A stretch of 64,000 nucleotides of DNA from Actinomycetes bacterium (GCA_023396115.1 JAEWXC010000073.1:3855-67854); one strand, 5' to 3'; shown: positions 25,256 through 33,950, numbered from the stretch's first letter. Notes: generated by a model not told the origin, from the letters alone. Made by a program: numbers and translations.

Positions 25256-25268
25256 CCCGCAGCTCCAC
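25256..25268 (+). repeat. Right copy of the 13-bp direct repeat (ssrA 3'-end duplicate)
   Basis: CCCGCAGCTCCAC directly after the right terminal repeat, identical to the ssrA end at 23957-23969. Target-site duplication or an attachment-site remnant. Confidence 0.75.
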
Positions 25269-25349
25269 ACTGAGGGCTTTCCCGAAATGGGCCCGAACAG
25301 TTTCCCGCGATGGGGGACTGCTCGGGAGACCTCCACAGCCCCAGCAACA

Positions 25350-25391
25350 ACAACGAGTGGGCCCCACCATCTGGTGGGGCCCACTCGTTGT
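25350..25391. terminator. Strong perfect hairpin downstream of the IS
   Basis: 20-base arms 25350-25369 and 25372-25391 (CAACGAGTGGGCCCCACC core) are exactly complementary, leaving a 2-base apex. It probably was the original ssrA terminator before the IS arrived. Confidence 0.75.
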
Positions 25392-25417
25392 CTGGGTGAG
25401 TACTCTCAGGCGGCTGT

Positions 25418-25684
25418 TTGACCCACGGCACCCTCGGCGGCCAACTCCCCGACTGGGACGAGCTGCTGGACCTGCTCGAGGCGACAGAGGCAGCCATCGT
25501 CTCCGACGTCCCGTACGGCGCAGCGCTCCTCGACCGATTGGCAGGGTGGGAGGCTTCCCTGCTCCACATCGGAGACGAGGTGTCGCCTTCGGACTGTCTC
25601 GTGTGCCGCCGAGCCCAGGCGATCCCGGACGAGATGCCGCCCGAGTACGCGGGCGTGATGCAGGTGCTCGCCCGGGCATCCTGA
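25418..25684 (+). CDS. Possible small protein with a CxxC motif
   Basis: 88 residues from a TTG codon (MTHGTLGGQLPDWDELLDLL); no ATG or GTG is available in frame because a TGA lies at 25397. The sequence is acidic and helical, with SDCLVCRRAQAIPDEMPPEY near the C-terminus. Composition looks coding and it ends 11 bases before a perfect hairpin terminator, and starts 27 bases after another, so the ORF is a self-contained unit. It may also be the remnant of a longer gene cut by the island boundary. Not recognised. Confidence 0.45.
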   Translation: MTHGTLGGQLPDWDELLDLLEATEAAIVSDVPYGAALLDRLAGWEASLLHIGDEVSPSDCLVCRRAQAIPDEMPPEYAGVMQVLARAS

Positions 25685-26038
25685 CCTAAACGCGAGGGGT
25701 CGGAGAACCAACTGGTTCTCCGACCCCTTCACGTCTGCCTCCACGCCGAGACGTAACTGCGCTACCCGACGACGGCCGGACGGTCGCGTTGGTGCCGGAA
25801 CGTTCCTCCAGCGGGGACGCCCGGCATTGCAGGCAACTTGAGAACTCAACAGAGAAACACCCTGCCGCGTGAGCACGGACGAGCGGACAGGCGACCGAAG
25901 GAGGTGATCAGCCAGTCGTCTGTCGGCTTCGTCTGTCGCTCGGGCAGTGATGGGCCAAGATAGGGCCATGCAGAACCGGAGAGACGCCCTCGTCTGGCCA
26001 GGCGACCACCAACTCGAGGCTCCGGCTGGAGGAGATCG
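25685..26038. other. Intergenic region upstream of hsdM
   Basis: 354 bases with no full gene. It contains the hairpin at 25695, a CTTGAGAACTCAACAG box (25837-25852) like those in actinobacterial rRNA spacers, AAGGAGGTGATCAGCC (25898-25913), nearly the complement of the 16S rRNA 3' end, and a 24-codon ORF running into hsdM. Confidence 0.6.
25695..25728. terminator. Terminator hairpin after the small CxxC ORF
   Basis: Perfect 16-base arms 25695-25710 and 25713-25728 (AGGGGTCGGAGAACCA), then a TTC run. Confidence 0.75.
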
Positions 26039-26042
26039 TTGA
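25968..26042 (+). CDS. Possible 24-residue leader ORF overlapping hsdM
   Basis: ATG 25968 opens MQNRRDALVWPGDHQLEAPA and ends with GGDR and TGA at 26040-26042. The TTGA overlap with the TTG start of hsdM is the same kind of arrangement as the coupled genes elsewhere in the operon. The GGAGGA ribosome site of hsdM lies within it. It may be a regulatory leader or chance. Confidence 0.35.
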   Translation: MQNRRDALVWPGDHQLEAPAGGDR

Positions 26043-27784
26043 GCACGCTCGGCAGCTTCATCTGGTCGATCGCTGACCAACTTCGTGGCCCCTACCGCCC
26101 CAACCAGTACGGCACCGTGATCCTGCCGTTCACGATCCTGCGTCGCCTCGACTGCATCCTCGAGCCCGACCGTGACGCCGTCCGCGAACTGGCCGCCAAG
26201 TTCGACAACCCGGCACGGCTCAAAGTCGAGGTCAAGCGGGCGACGGGTCGGCCGTTCTACAACACCTCGAACTACTCCTTCGCCAACCTGCTAGCCGACG
26301 CCGACGGGCTCGCCGACAACCTGACCGACTACGTCGACCGGTTCTCCGCCGACGTCGACGTCTTCGAGTACTTCGACTTCAAGAAGGAGATCCTGGCCCT
26401 GGAGAAGGCCGGTCTCCTGAGGGAGGTCGTGAAGTCCTTCGGTGCCGTGGACCTGCACCCGAACGTGGTGTCGAACTCCGACATGGGTGACGCGTTCGAG
26501 TACATCATCCGCAAGTTCAACGAGGCCGCGAACGAGACCTCCGGTGACCACTACACCCCGCGCGACGCCATCAAGTTGCTGGTGGAACTGCTGTTCGCCG
26601 AGAAGGACGAGGCCCTGACCGAGGGCGGCATCGTCCGCACCCTCTACGACCCCACCGCCGGCACCGGCGGCATGCTGTCCCTGGCCGAGGAGCACCTGCT
26701 CGCCCAGAACCCGGACGCGAAGCTGAGCCTGTACGGCCAGGAGTACAACCCCCAGTCGTATGCGATCTGCAAGTCCGACCTCCTCGCCAAGGGCCACGAC
26801 GCGACCAACATCGCCTTCGGCAACACGCTCACCGACGACGCGTTCACCGGGCGCCAGTTCGACTTCTCCATGTCCAACCCGCCGTACGGCGTGGACTGGA
26901 AGCAGTACGCCAAAGCCATCAGCAAGGAACGCGACGAAGCTGGACCCTACGGCCGCTTCGCGCCCGGTCTGCCGGCGACCTCCGACGGGCAGATGTTGTT
27001 CCTGCTCCACCTCGCGCACAAGATGCGGGCACCCGAGGACGGCGGCGGCCGCGTCGGGATCGTCATGAACGGCTCCCCGCTCTTCAACGGCGGCGCCGCC
27101 TCCGGGCCCTCGAGCATCCGCCAGTGGCTGCTGGAGAACGACCTGGTCGAGACCATCGTCGCGCTGCCGACCAACATGTTCTTCAACACCGGCATCGCCA
27201 CCTACATCTGGATCCTCGACAACACCAAGCACCCCGACCGCAAGGGCACCGTCCAACTCATCGACGGCACCTCGTTCTGGACCAAGATGCGCAAAAACCT
27301 CGGCTCCAAGGGCCGCGAGATCAGCGACACCGACCGTGCCCAGGTGCTCCAGTTGTACGCCGACTTCACCGACGCCGACCCCGACTACTCCAAGGTCCTG
27401 GCCAACGACGAGTTCGGCTACTGGACCATCACCGTCGATCGCCCGCTGCTCGATGAGGACGGCAACCCGGTCGTCGACCGCAAGGGCAAGCCCAAGCCCG
27501 ACTCCAAGAAGCGTGACACCGAGAACGTCCCCTTCACCTACGGCGGCTCCGCCGCCGGCGCCGCCGGCAAGATCGAGGTCATCCAGGCCTACTTCGACGC
27601 CGAGGTCGAGCCCCATGTCCCCGACGCCTGGATCGACTGGGCCAAGGTCAAGACCGGCTTTGAGATCCCCTTCACCCGCCACTTCTACAAGTACGTCCCA
27701 CCCCGACCTCTCGCCGAGATCGACGCGGACCTCGAGAAGCAGGTCGCCAAGATCCTTCACTTGCTGCGGGAGGTTGAGGGATGA
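26039..27784 (+). CDS. hsdM: Type I restriction-modification DNA methyltransferase subunit
   Basis: 581 residues. HsdM transfers a methyl group from S-adenosylmethionine to adenine N6 in the target chosen by HsdS. The N-terminal helical HsdM domain spans about 1-130; the SAM-binding motif I is DPTAGTGGML near residue 204; the catalytic motif IV is SNPPYGVDW near 279. The start is a TTG with GGAGGA 5 bases upstream; no better start fits. First gene of an hsdM-hsdS-hsdR operon with ATGA and TGATG overlaps. The operon lies in the accessory region beside tmRNA. Confidence 0.95.
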   Translation: MSTLGSFIWSIADQLRGPYRPNQYGTVILPFTILRRLDCILEPDRDAVRELAAKFDNPARLKVEVKRATGRPFYNTSNYSFANLLADADGLADNLTDYVDRFSADVDVFEYFDFKKEILALEKAGLLREVVKSFGAVDLHPNVVSNSDMGDAFEYIIRKFNEAANETSGDHYTPRDAIKLLVELLFAEKDEALTEGGIVRTLYDPTAGTGGMLSLAEEHLLAQNPDAKLSLYGQEYNPQSYAICKSDLLAKGHDATNIAFGNTLTDDAFTGRQFDFSMSNPPYGVDWKQYAKAISKERDEAGPYGRFAPGLPATSDGQMLFLLHLAHKMRAPEDGGGRVGIVMNGSPLFNGGAASGPSSIRQWLLENDLVETIVALPTNMFFNTGIATYIWILDNTKHPDRKGTVQLIDGTSFWTKMRKNLGSKGREISDTDRAQVLQLYADFTDADPDYSKVLANDEFGYWTITVDRPLLDEDGNPVVDRKGKPKPDSKKRDTENVPFTYGGSAAGAAGKIEVIQAYFDAEVEPHVPDAWIDWAKVKTGFEIPFTRHFYKYVPPRPLAEIDADLEKQVAKILHLLREVEG

Positions 27785-28977
27785 CGGTTCATCAGTGGCA
27801 TCGCACCCGCCTGAAGTACATCTGTGATACCAACGTTGCGGTGCTTCCGGACGGCACCGACCAAGACTTTGAGTTCGTCTACATCGACATCGGTAACGTT
27901 ACGCAGGGGCGGATGGTCACCGACGGGAAACCGATCGAGTTTCGGAACGCTCCCTCGCGCGCCCGTCGCCTAGCAAAACCCGGGGATACGGTCGTTTCGA
28001 CGGTGCGGACGTACCTGCGTGCTGTTGCGACTGTGCCACCTCTTGAGGGCGTTCTCGTGTTCTCTACTGGCTTTGCTGTGCTGAGCCCGCGCGAAGAAGT
28101 CGACCCAAGGTTTCTGTCTTGGTACCTCCAGGGCGATGAGTTTGTTTCCCGGGTCGAGGCGAACTCGACCGGCGTGTCGTACCCGGCGATCACAGCCACC
28201 CAACTAGTCGCTCTCGATCTACGGCTGCCGCCTCTTCGTACGCAGCGCGCCATCGCCGACTACCTCGACCGCGAGACCGCCCGCATCGACACCCTTCTCG
28301 AGGAGCAGCAGCGCCTGATCGAGATGCTTACTGAGCGACGGTCAGCCGCCCTGATCGACGCGTTCGCGTCGATGCACGCCGAGACGCCGATAGTGGCCCG
28401 CGAGCCAATTCCGTGGCTGCCCGGTCTTCACGCTGAGCAGGCACAGATGCGTCACTTGTGCACGATCGGGACTGGGTCGAGCGACTCGGCGAACGCGGTC
28501 GATGAGGGGTACCCCTTCTTCGTTCGTGGGGACCAGCCGCTGACCCTAGACACCTACGAGTTCGATACCGAGGCGATCATCACGGCCGGAGACGGGGCAA
28601 TGGTCGGTCGATCGTTCCACCACTTCCGCGGCAAGTTCGCCGCTCATCAGCGGGTATACGTGCTGCGCGACTTCAACAGAGTGTTCCCTCGCTATGTCTA
28701 CTGGTATTTCTCGACATTTTTCATTCGCGTGGTCGGTGACGGCGGTGCGCAAGCGACAGTGCCCTCGGTGCGGATGCCGATGATCGCTAGCTTGCCGGTG
28801 CCGATCCCCGCCTACGACGAGCAGCGGCGAATCGCGGCTTATCTCGACGCGCGCACCGCAAGGATCGACGCGCTGCTATCCGAGACCGAGCGTTTCATCG
28901 AGCTCTCGCGAGAGCGTCGGTCTGCGCTGATCACGGCCGCGGTGACGGGGCAGATCCACCTACGGGAGGTGGCGTGA
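27781..28977 (+). CDS. hsdS: Type I restriction-modification specificity subunit
   Basis: 398 residues with two target-recognition domains (about 1-150 and 205-345) and two similar helical spacers, LRTQRAIADYLDRETARID and YDEQRRIAAYLDARTARID, which set the distance between the half-sites of the bipartite target. The DNA of the recognition domains is visibly less GC-rich than the flanking genes (27800-28250 and 28450-28850), as is usual for exchangeable domains. The start overlaps hsdM (ATGA). The two spacer repeats could support domain shuffling by recombination. The target sequence cannot be predicted. Confidence 0.93.
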   Translation: MTVHQWHRTRLKYICDTNVAVLPDGTDQDFEFVYIDIGNVTQGRMVTDGKPIEFRNAPSRARRLAKPGDTVVSTVRTYLRAVATVPPLEGVLVFSTGFAVLSPREEVDPRFLSWYLQGDEFVSRVEANSTGVSYPAITATQLVALDLRLPPLRTQRAIADYLDRETARIDTLLEEQQRLIEMLTERRSAALIDAFASMHAETPIVAREPIPWLPGLHAEQAQMRHLCTIGTGSSDSANAVDEGYPFFVRGDQPLTLDTYEFDTEAIITAGDGAMVGRSFHHFRGKFAAHQRVYVLRDFNRVFPRYVYWYFSTFFIRVVGDGGAQATVPSVRMPMIASLPVPIPAYDEQRRIAAYLDARTARIDALLSETERFIELSRERRSALITAAVTGQIHLREVA

Positions 28978-31900
28978 TGGCTGACCACAACGAGGTCGTG
29001 TTCGAGACCGAGATCTGCCACCACCTCGCAGCCAACGGCTGGCTCTACTCGGCGAATGACGTTGGCTACGACCGCGAGCGGGCGCTGTTCCCTGAGGACT
29101 TGTTCGCGTGGCTTGAGGAGACACAGAAGCCCGCCTACGAGAAGGCGCTCAAGGCGGCGGGCACCCAGGCGAAGTTCCTGGACGTGCTGACCACGGCGCT
29201 GGACAAGCCACTGGAGCACGGGGGCGGCACGCTGAACATCCTGCGCAACGGGGTGCAGTACATCGGCGGTGGCCGGTTGAAGATGGCGCAGTTCCGCCCC
29301 GAGACGACCCTCAACGAGACGACGAACGCCCACTACGCCGCGATGCGGGTACGGGTGATGCGCCAGGTGCACTACTCCACCGCGGACCAGCGCAGCATCG
29401 ACCTGGTGTTCTTCGTCAACGGGCTCCCGGTGGGGACGGTGGAGTTGAAGACCGACTTCACCCAGTCGTTGGACGAGGCGATCCAGCAGTACCGCAAGGA
29501 CCGCCACCCGGTCACCAACGGACGCCCTGAGCCGTTGTTGTCCTTCGGCCACCGGGCACTGGTGCACTTCGCGGTCTCCAATGACCTGGCTGCGATGACC
29601 ACGAAGTTGGAGGGGGAGAAGACCCACTTCCTGCCCTTCAACACCGGTCACGACGCTGGGGCCGGCAATCCGCCCGGCGCGGACGGCAAGTCTGCGACGG
29701 CGTACCTGTGGGAGCGAGTCTGGGAGAAGGGCGCTTGGCTCACCATCATCGGTCGGCTGATGCTGGTGGAGACCAAGGAGGAGTGGGACGTCGCCACCGG
29801 CACCTCCGTGCGGCGCACGTCCATGCTGTTCCCGCGCTTCCACCAGTGGGAGGCGGTCACCAACATCGTGTCCGCCGTCCGGGAGGAGGGAGTGGGGCAG
29901 CGGTACCTGATCGAGCATTCAGCCGGTTCGGGGAAGACGAACACGATCGCCTGGACCGCGCACCGGCTGGCCCGGCTGCACGTGGACAACAAGAAGGTCT
30001 TCGACTCCGTCATCGTGGTCGTGGACCGCACCGTGCTCGACGGGCAGCTCCAGGATGCGGTCCGGCAGCTCGACGGCAACAAGATCGTGGCCACCATCAG
30101 CCCCGAGGACGTCCGGAAGGCGGGGGCGAAGTCGAAGTCCAACCTGCTGGCTACCGCGTTGAAGAACGGTGAGTTGATCATCGCGGTGACCGTGCAGACC
30201 TTCCCGCACGCGCTGGAGGAGATCCGGGCCGACGCCGGGCTGCAGGGCAAGAAGTTCGCCGTCATCGCAGACGAGGCGCATTCCTCCCAGTCCGGGCAGA
30301 TCTCCTCCAAGCTCAAGCAGGTCCTGACCGCGGAGGAGATCCAGGAGATCGAGGACGGCGGCGAGATCGACGTTGAGACGATCTTGGCCTCGGAGATGCG
30401 TGAGCGGGCTGAGTCGCCCAACATCTCCTACCTGGCGTTCACCGCCACCCCGAAGAACAAGACCCTCGAACTGTTCGGCCGCAAGGGCCCCGACGGCAAG
30501 CCGCGGGAGTTTCACCTGTACTCGATGAAGCAGGCCATCGAGGAGGGCTACATCCTCGACGTCCTCAAGGGCTACCAGACGTACGAGACCGCCTTGAAGA
30601 TCGCCGGCAAAGCCAATGGCGAGGGCGAGGTCGAAGAGGGCGCCGCCCGCAAGGGCCTGATGCGGTGGGTGCGGCTACACCCAACCAACATCAGCCAGAA
30701 GGTGCAGAACATCGTCGAGCACTTCCACGCCAACGTCGCCCACCTGCTTGAGGCCAAGGCCAAGGCGATGGTCGTGACCGACTCCCGCAAGGCCGCGGTG
30801 AAGTACAAGAAGGCCATCGACGCCTACATCGCCAAGCGCGCCGCCGAGGACGCCTCCTACAACTACCGAACCCTGGTCGCGTTCTCCGGGGGAGTGCGGA
30901 TGGACGAGGACGAAGTCTGGGGCGAGGACTGGGGGCCGGCGCCGAGCAAGGACGACGAGTTCACCGAGGCCAACATGAACCCCGGCGCAGGCGCCGACCT
31001 CGCGGCGGCGTTCAAGGGCGAGACCTACAAAGTCATGCTGGTCGCCAACAAGTTCCAGACCGGCTTTGACCAGCCACTGCTCTCGGCGATGTACGTCGAC
31101 AAGAAGCTGTCCGGGGTCACCGCGGTGCAGACGCTCTCGCGGCTCAACCGCACCCACCGCACCGCCAGCGGGGAGCAGAAGCGCAAGACGTTCGTCATCG
31201 ACTTCGTTAACAAGCCCGAGGACATCAAGGCTGCGTTCGAGCCGTACTTCAAGAACGCCACCCTGGAGACCGAGACCGACCCCTATGTCGTCATCCACCT
31301 GGTCACCAAGCTCGCTCAGGCCGGCATCTACACCGAGGACGACGTCCGCAAGGTCGCCGAACTGTGGGTCACCCGCAAGGGCAACAACGCCCTCTCCGCG
31401 GCGATCAGCCCCGCCCAGCACGACTTCGCACGCCGCTACGCCCGGGCTCTGGAGGACGACGACAAGGTCACCCTCAACACCCTCGACCTGTTCCGCAAGG
31501 ACGTCTCCACCTACGTGCGGCTCTACGACTTCATGAGCCAGATCGTCGACTACGGCGACCCCTACCTAGAGATGCTCTCCATCTACCTGCGGCTACTTGA
31601 GCGGGTGATCGGTGAGTCCACCGTTTTCGCAGAGGTCGACCTCTCCGACGTGGTCCTGGTCGGGGTTAAGCACACCAAGAGCACCCAGGTCGACATCTCC
31701 TTGACCGGCGACGGACAACTCAAGGGCATCAGCGCGGCAGGCACCGGGGCGAGGCAGGAACCGAAGTACGTCGCCCTGCAGGTCGTCATCGACAAGATGA
31801 ATGACCTCTTCGGAGCCGAGTCCTTCGCCGAGTCTCAGGTCCGGGAGTTCGTCAACGGACTCGTACAGCGACTGCTCGCCTATCCGGACCTCGTCAAGCA

Positions 31901-32102
31901 GACCCGAGTGAACTCGAAGAAGCAGTTCTTGGAGTCTCAGGACTTTCAGGCCGCGGTGACCGAGGCGGTCATCGACAACCAGGGCGCCCACAACACCATG
32001 GCTGACTACTTCTTCAGCGACGGTCCGGGGATCAATGGAGTCGTCCTTGCCCTGGCGGACGCATTCTATGAGGCCGCCATCGACGAGCCAGCGAACACCT
32101 GA
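28977..32102 (+). CDS. hsdR: Type I restriction enzyme endonuclease/translocase subunit
   Basis: 1041 residues. HsdR pumps DNA using ATP and cuts it at a distance from unmethylated sites. The PD-(D/E)xK nuclease domain is N-terminal with IDLVFFVNG and GTVELKTDF (near 140-160); Walker A is SAGSGKTNT near 317; the DEAD-type motif is VIADEAHSS near 430; later SF2 motifs include LAFTATP and LSRLNRTHR. A C-terminal helical region follows. ATG 28977 has GGGAGGTG at good distance; GTG 28974 is possible. No frame breaks, so the system looks intact. Confidence 0.95.
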   Translation: MADHNEVVFETEICHHLAANGWLYSANDVGYDRERALFPEDLFAWLEETQKPAYEKALKAAGTQAKFLDVLTTALDKPLEHGGGTLNILRNGVQYIGGGRLKMAQFRPETTLNETTNAHYAAMRVRVMRQVHYSTADQRSIDLVFFVNGLPVGTVELKTDFTQSLDEAIQQYRKDRHPVTNGRPEPLLSFGHRALVHFAVSNDLAAMTTKLEGEKTHFLPFNTGHDAGAGNPPGADGKSATAYLWERVWEKGAWLTIIGRLMLVETKEEWDVATGTSVRRTSMLFPRFHQWEAVTNIVSAVREEGVGQRYLIEHSAGSGKTNTIAWTAHRLARLHVDNKKVFDSVIVVVDRTVLDGQLQDAVRQLDGNKIVATISPEDVRKAGAKSKSNLLATALKNGELIIAVTVQTFPHALEEIRADAGLQGKKFAVIADEAHSSQSGQISSKLKQVLTAEEIQEIEDGGEIDVETILASEMRERAESPNISYLAFTATPKNKTLELFGRKGPDGKPREFHLYSMKQAIEEGYILDVLKGYQTYETALKIAGKANGEGEVEEGAARKGLMRWVRLHPTNISQKVQNIVEHFHANVAHLLEAKAKAMVVTDSRKAAVKYKKAIDAYIAKRAAEDASYNYRTLVAFSGGVRMDEDEVWGEDWGPAPSKDDEFTEANMNPGAGADLAAAFKGETYKVMLVANKFQTGFDQPLLSAMYVDKKLSGVTAVQTLSRLNRTHRTASGEQKRKTFVIDFVNKPEDIKAAFEPYFKNATLETETDPYVVIHLVTKLAQAGIYTEDDVRKVAELWVTRKGNNALSAAISPAQHDFARRYARALEDDDKVTLNTLDLFRKDVSTYVRLYDFMSQIVDYGDPYLEMLSIYLRLLERVIGESTVFAEVDLSDVVLVGVKHTKSTQVDISLTGDGQLKGISAAGTGARQEPKYVALQVVIDKMNDLFGAESFAESQVREFVNGLVQRLLAYPDLVKQTRVNSKKQFLESQDFQAAVTEAVIDNQGAHNTMADYFFSDGPGINGVVLALADAFYEAAIDEPANT

Positions 32103-32149
32103 ATCGATCTCAAGCCACATTCACCTCTGAGTGCTTCGATCGTCAACGG

Positions 32150-33619
32150 TCAAGCCTTGTGCCAAGGGACGTGGACGGAGTCGCCGGACCCGCGGTACTC
32201 CGAAGTCTTGCCGAGGAAGCGTTCGTCGTAGCCGAGCCACCAGAGCATGGCGAGGTTGAACATCGTGGTCGCGGCGAAGCCAGTTTCGGCCCACTCCTCG
32301 GTCGTCCACTTGTTGATGTGCTTCATTTTCGGGTGAGCGACCTTGTTCCGCAGGCGCACAACGCAGTCGAGCGCGTCCGGTGAAGGGGTCTGCATGTCAG
32401 TGATGTCAGCCTGTACCTTGCCAAGTTTCGTGAGGTGCTTGGGAACGCTCGTGTCGGCTCTGACGATAGCGAGGACGTTTCGCAGCTGCCCGATGGTGCC
32501 TAGGGCCTTGGAGTTCCACTGCGCATCAGTGAGATGGTTGGGATCACCCGCCGACAGTTCCTCGACGAGGTGCGCGTAGGAGATCAGCTGGAGCGCGGAG
32601 ACCGGCAGCAGGACCTTCATGTTCACCGTCGCGTCGTATTCCGCCGAGTAGTGGTAGCCCAGCGCGTTCCTGAAGACCTGCCATCGCAACGTGTTCGAGC
32701 TGGTGGCGTAGCCGGCTCGGAACAGCTCCGCCATCTGAGCTGCTGTGTGGGCAGGATCGAGAAAAGGGGGCCCGCCGAGGGGCCTGTCGATCGCCCTGTT
32801 GCAGTGCCACCTGGTCCAGACTGCCTGCCCGTCCCGGTAGCCCACCGGCAGCACCGTCCCGGTCACCCGTCCGAGCGCGAATCCGGCGAGGGACTCGATG
32901 ACTCTTAGCACGGCCAGCGCTTCTGCAGCGGCGAACTGCGCGCCGTCATTCCGACGTATCCGGCCGATGTGGGTGACGGTCGAGTCCCCGGTCGCGCGTT
33001 GGTGCTTGCACAGCGTGTCAGGAGTGATGTCACCACGAGGTTCGATGCGTAGCTGCCAGACTCCCAGTTTCAGGTCGATGCGACCGCGCCGTTCGTGGCC
33101 GCCGTAGCAAGTGTTGAGTCCGTCGTCTCCGTGCCACCCATTGAGTAGGAAGAAGGTGATGTAGTCGAGGTCGTTCGGGTCGCCGACGTCGATTGGCGCA
33201 AGATGAGGGGCGGTCATCCCTGAGGACAAGCCCTCGCCGGTGGGCTTCTTGGGCTTCTTAACGGTCTTCGCAGGCTTCGGTACCTTCTTCGTGGGGATCG
33301 ACAGTTGGTCGTGGGCCACCCACCTAGCAGGCTCGCGCGTGCCGAGGGGATCCTCGAGGCCGTCTTCGAAGCTGACCTCACGAACACCGCGCGCGACCAA
33401 GTTGGGCCGAGGCGCCAGATCGACGGTGATGATCCCGCGGTAACGGTTGCCCCCGTGGTCGAAGTTCCCTCGGTAGACCGGGATGCTGTCGGATCCCAGC
33501 GGTGGAAGCGAGTAGAAGTGCTCCAAGGCTTTCGGGAACGGGTGCTTGATCTCGAAGGTGCGCCCGTCTGCCATGGGGATGGTCTTGCAGACGCCGCAGT
33601 TCGGGTCAGTGACAGACAT
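32150..33619 (-). CDS. Large protein with a HEPN-like motif; candidate defence gene
   Basis: 489 residues, convergent to hsdR. No annotated family recognised. The N-terminal third has a CGVCKT pair and beta-rich stretches with YRGNFDHGGNRYRGII; a lysine/proline linker (KKVPKPAKTVKKPKKPTG) follows; then TCYGGHERRGRIDLKLGVW and a large helical domain. Near residue 424 is LRNKVAHPKMKH, which fits the RNxxxH (Rx4-6H) pattern of HEPN RNase domains used in abortive infection and toxin systems. ApeA-like proteins have a comparable layout, but this is only a resemblance. The start was taken at ATG 33619; GTG 33640 and ATG 33634 are possible. Confidence 0.65.
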   Translation of the reverse strand: MSVTDPNCGVCKTIPMADGRTFEIKHPFPKALEHFYSLPPLGSDSIPVYRGNFDHGGNRYRGIITVDLAPRPNLVARGVREVSFEDGLEDPLGTREPARWVAHDQLSIPTKKVPKPAKTVKKPKKPTGEGLSSGMTAPHLAPIDVGDPNDLDYITFFLLNGWHGDDGLNTCYGGHERRGRIDLKLGVWQLRIEPRGDITPDTLCKHQRATGDSTVTHIGRIRRNDGAQFAAAEALAVLRVIESLAGFALGRVTGTVLPVGYRDGQAVWTRWHCNRAIDRPLGGPPFLDPAHTAAQMAELFRAGYATSSNTLRWQVFRNALGYHYSAEYDATVNMKVLLPVSALQLISYAHLVEELSAGDPNHLTDAQWNSKALGTIGQLRNVLAIVRADTSVPKHLTKLGKVQADITDMQTPSPDALDCVVRLRNKVAHPKMKHINKWTTEEWAETGFAATTMFNLAMLWWLGYDERFLGKTSEYRGSGDSVHVPWHKA

Positions 33620-33950
33620 GCGCCTATGGTGCATGACCACGGAATGTGGGCATGTGCAAAGTCGCGATCTGCCGTGTGCAACCAGATTCCCCGGCGGTGC
33701 GCTGATACAGGCATCTCCGCTTGAAGCCTCATTTCGGTCAAGCCCTCACCCTCTGCACTGGCCCCGACCTGCTGTTCCCCAGCAGGTCGGGGCCAGTCGT
33801 CGTGCCAGCCCCTGTGCGGGTGGACGCCGCAGTTCCGGGCTGTGGTGAACACCGCACCCGCCGGAACCAGGCCCGCGCTTTCGTTGGGGTTGGCCGGGGT
33901 GTGGGCGGGGGAGGATGACAACGCCCGTGCCCCGACCCCCGGAGAAACCT
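33620..33950. other. Intergenic region at the right edge of the accessory block
   Basis: About 330 bases with no convincing gene; contains the 17-bp hairpin at 33757-33797. GC content rises again toward the secreted protein. No integrase, tRNA or clear attachment repeat seen. Confidence 0.55.
33757..33797. terminator. Perfect 17-bp hairpin without an obvious upstream gene
   Basis: Arms ACTGGCCCCGACCTGCT (33757-33773) and 33781-33797 around a GTTCCCC loop. It could be an insulator or the terminator of an unseen transcript. Confidence 0.6.

Noticed and set aside
33690..33850. Possible second ssrA attachment repeat (GATTCCCCG, CCGCAGTTCC)
   Set aside because: Only 9 contiguous bases match the ssrA end; too short in GC-rich DNA to call an att site.
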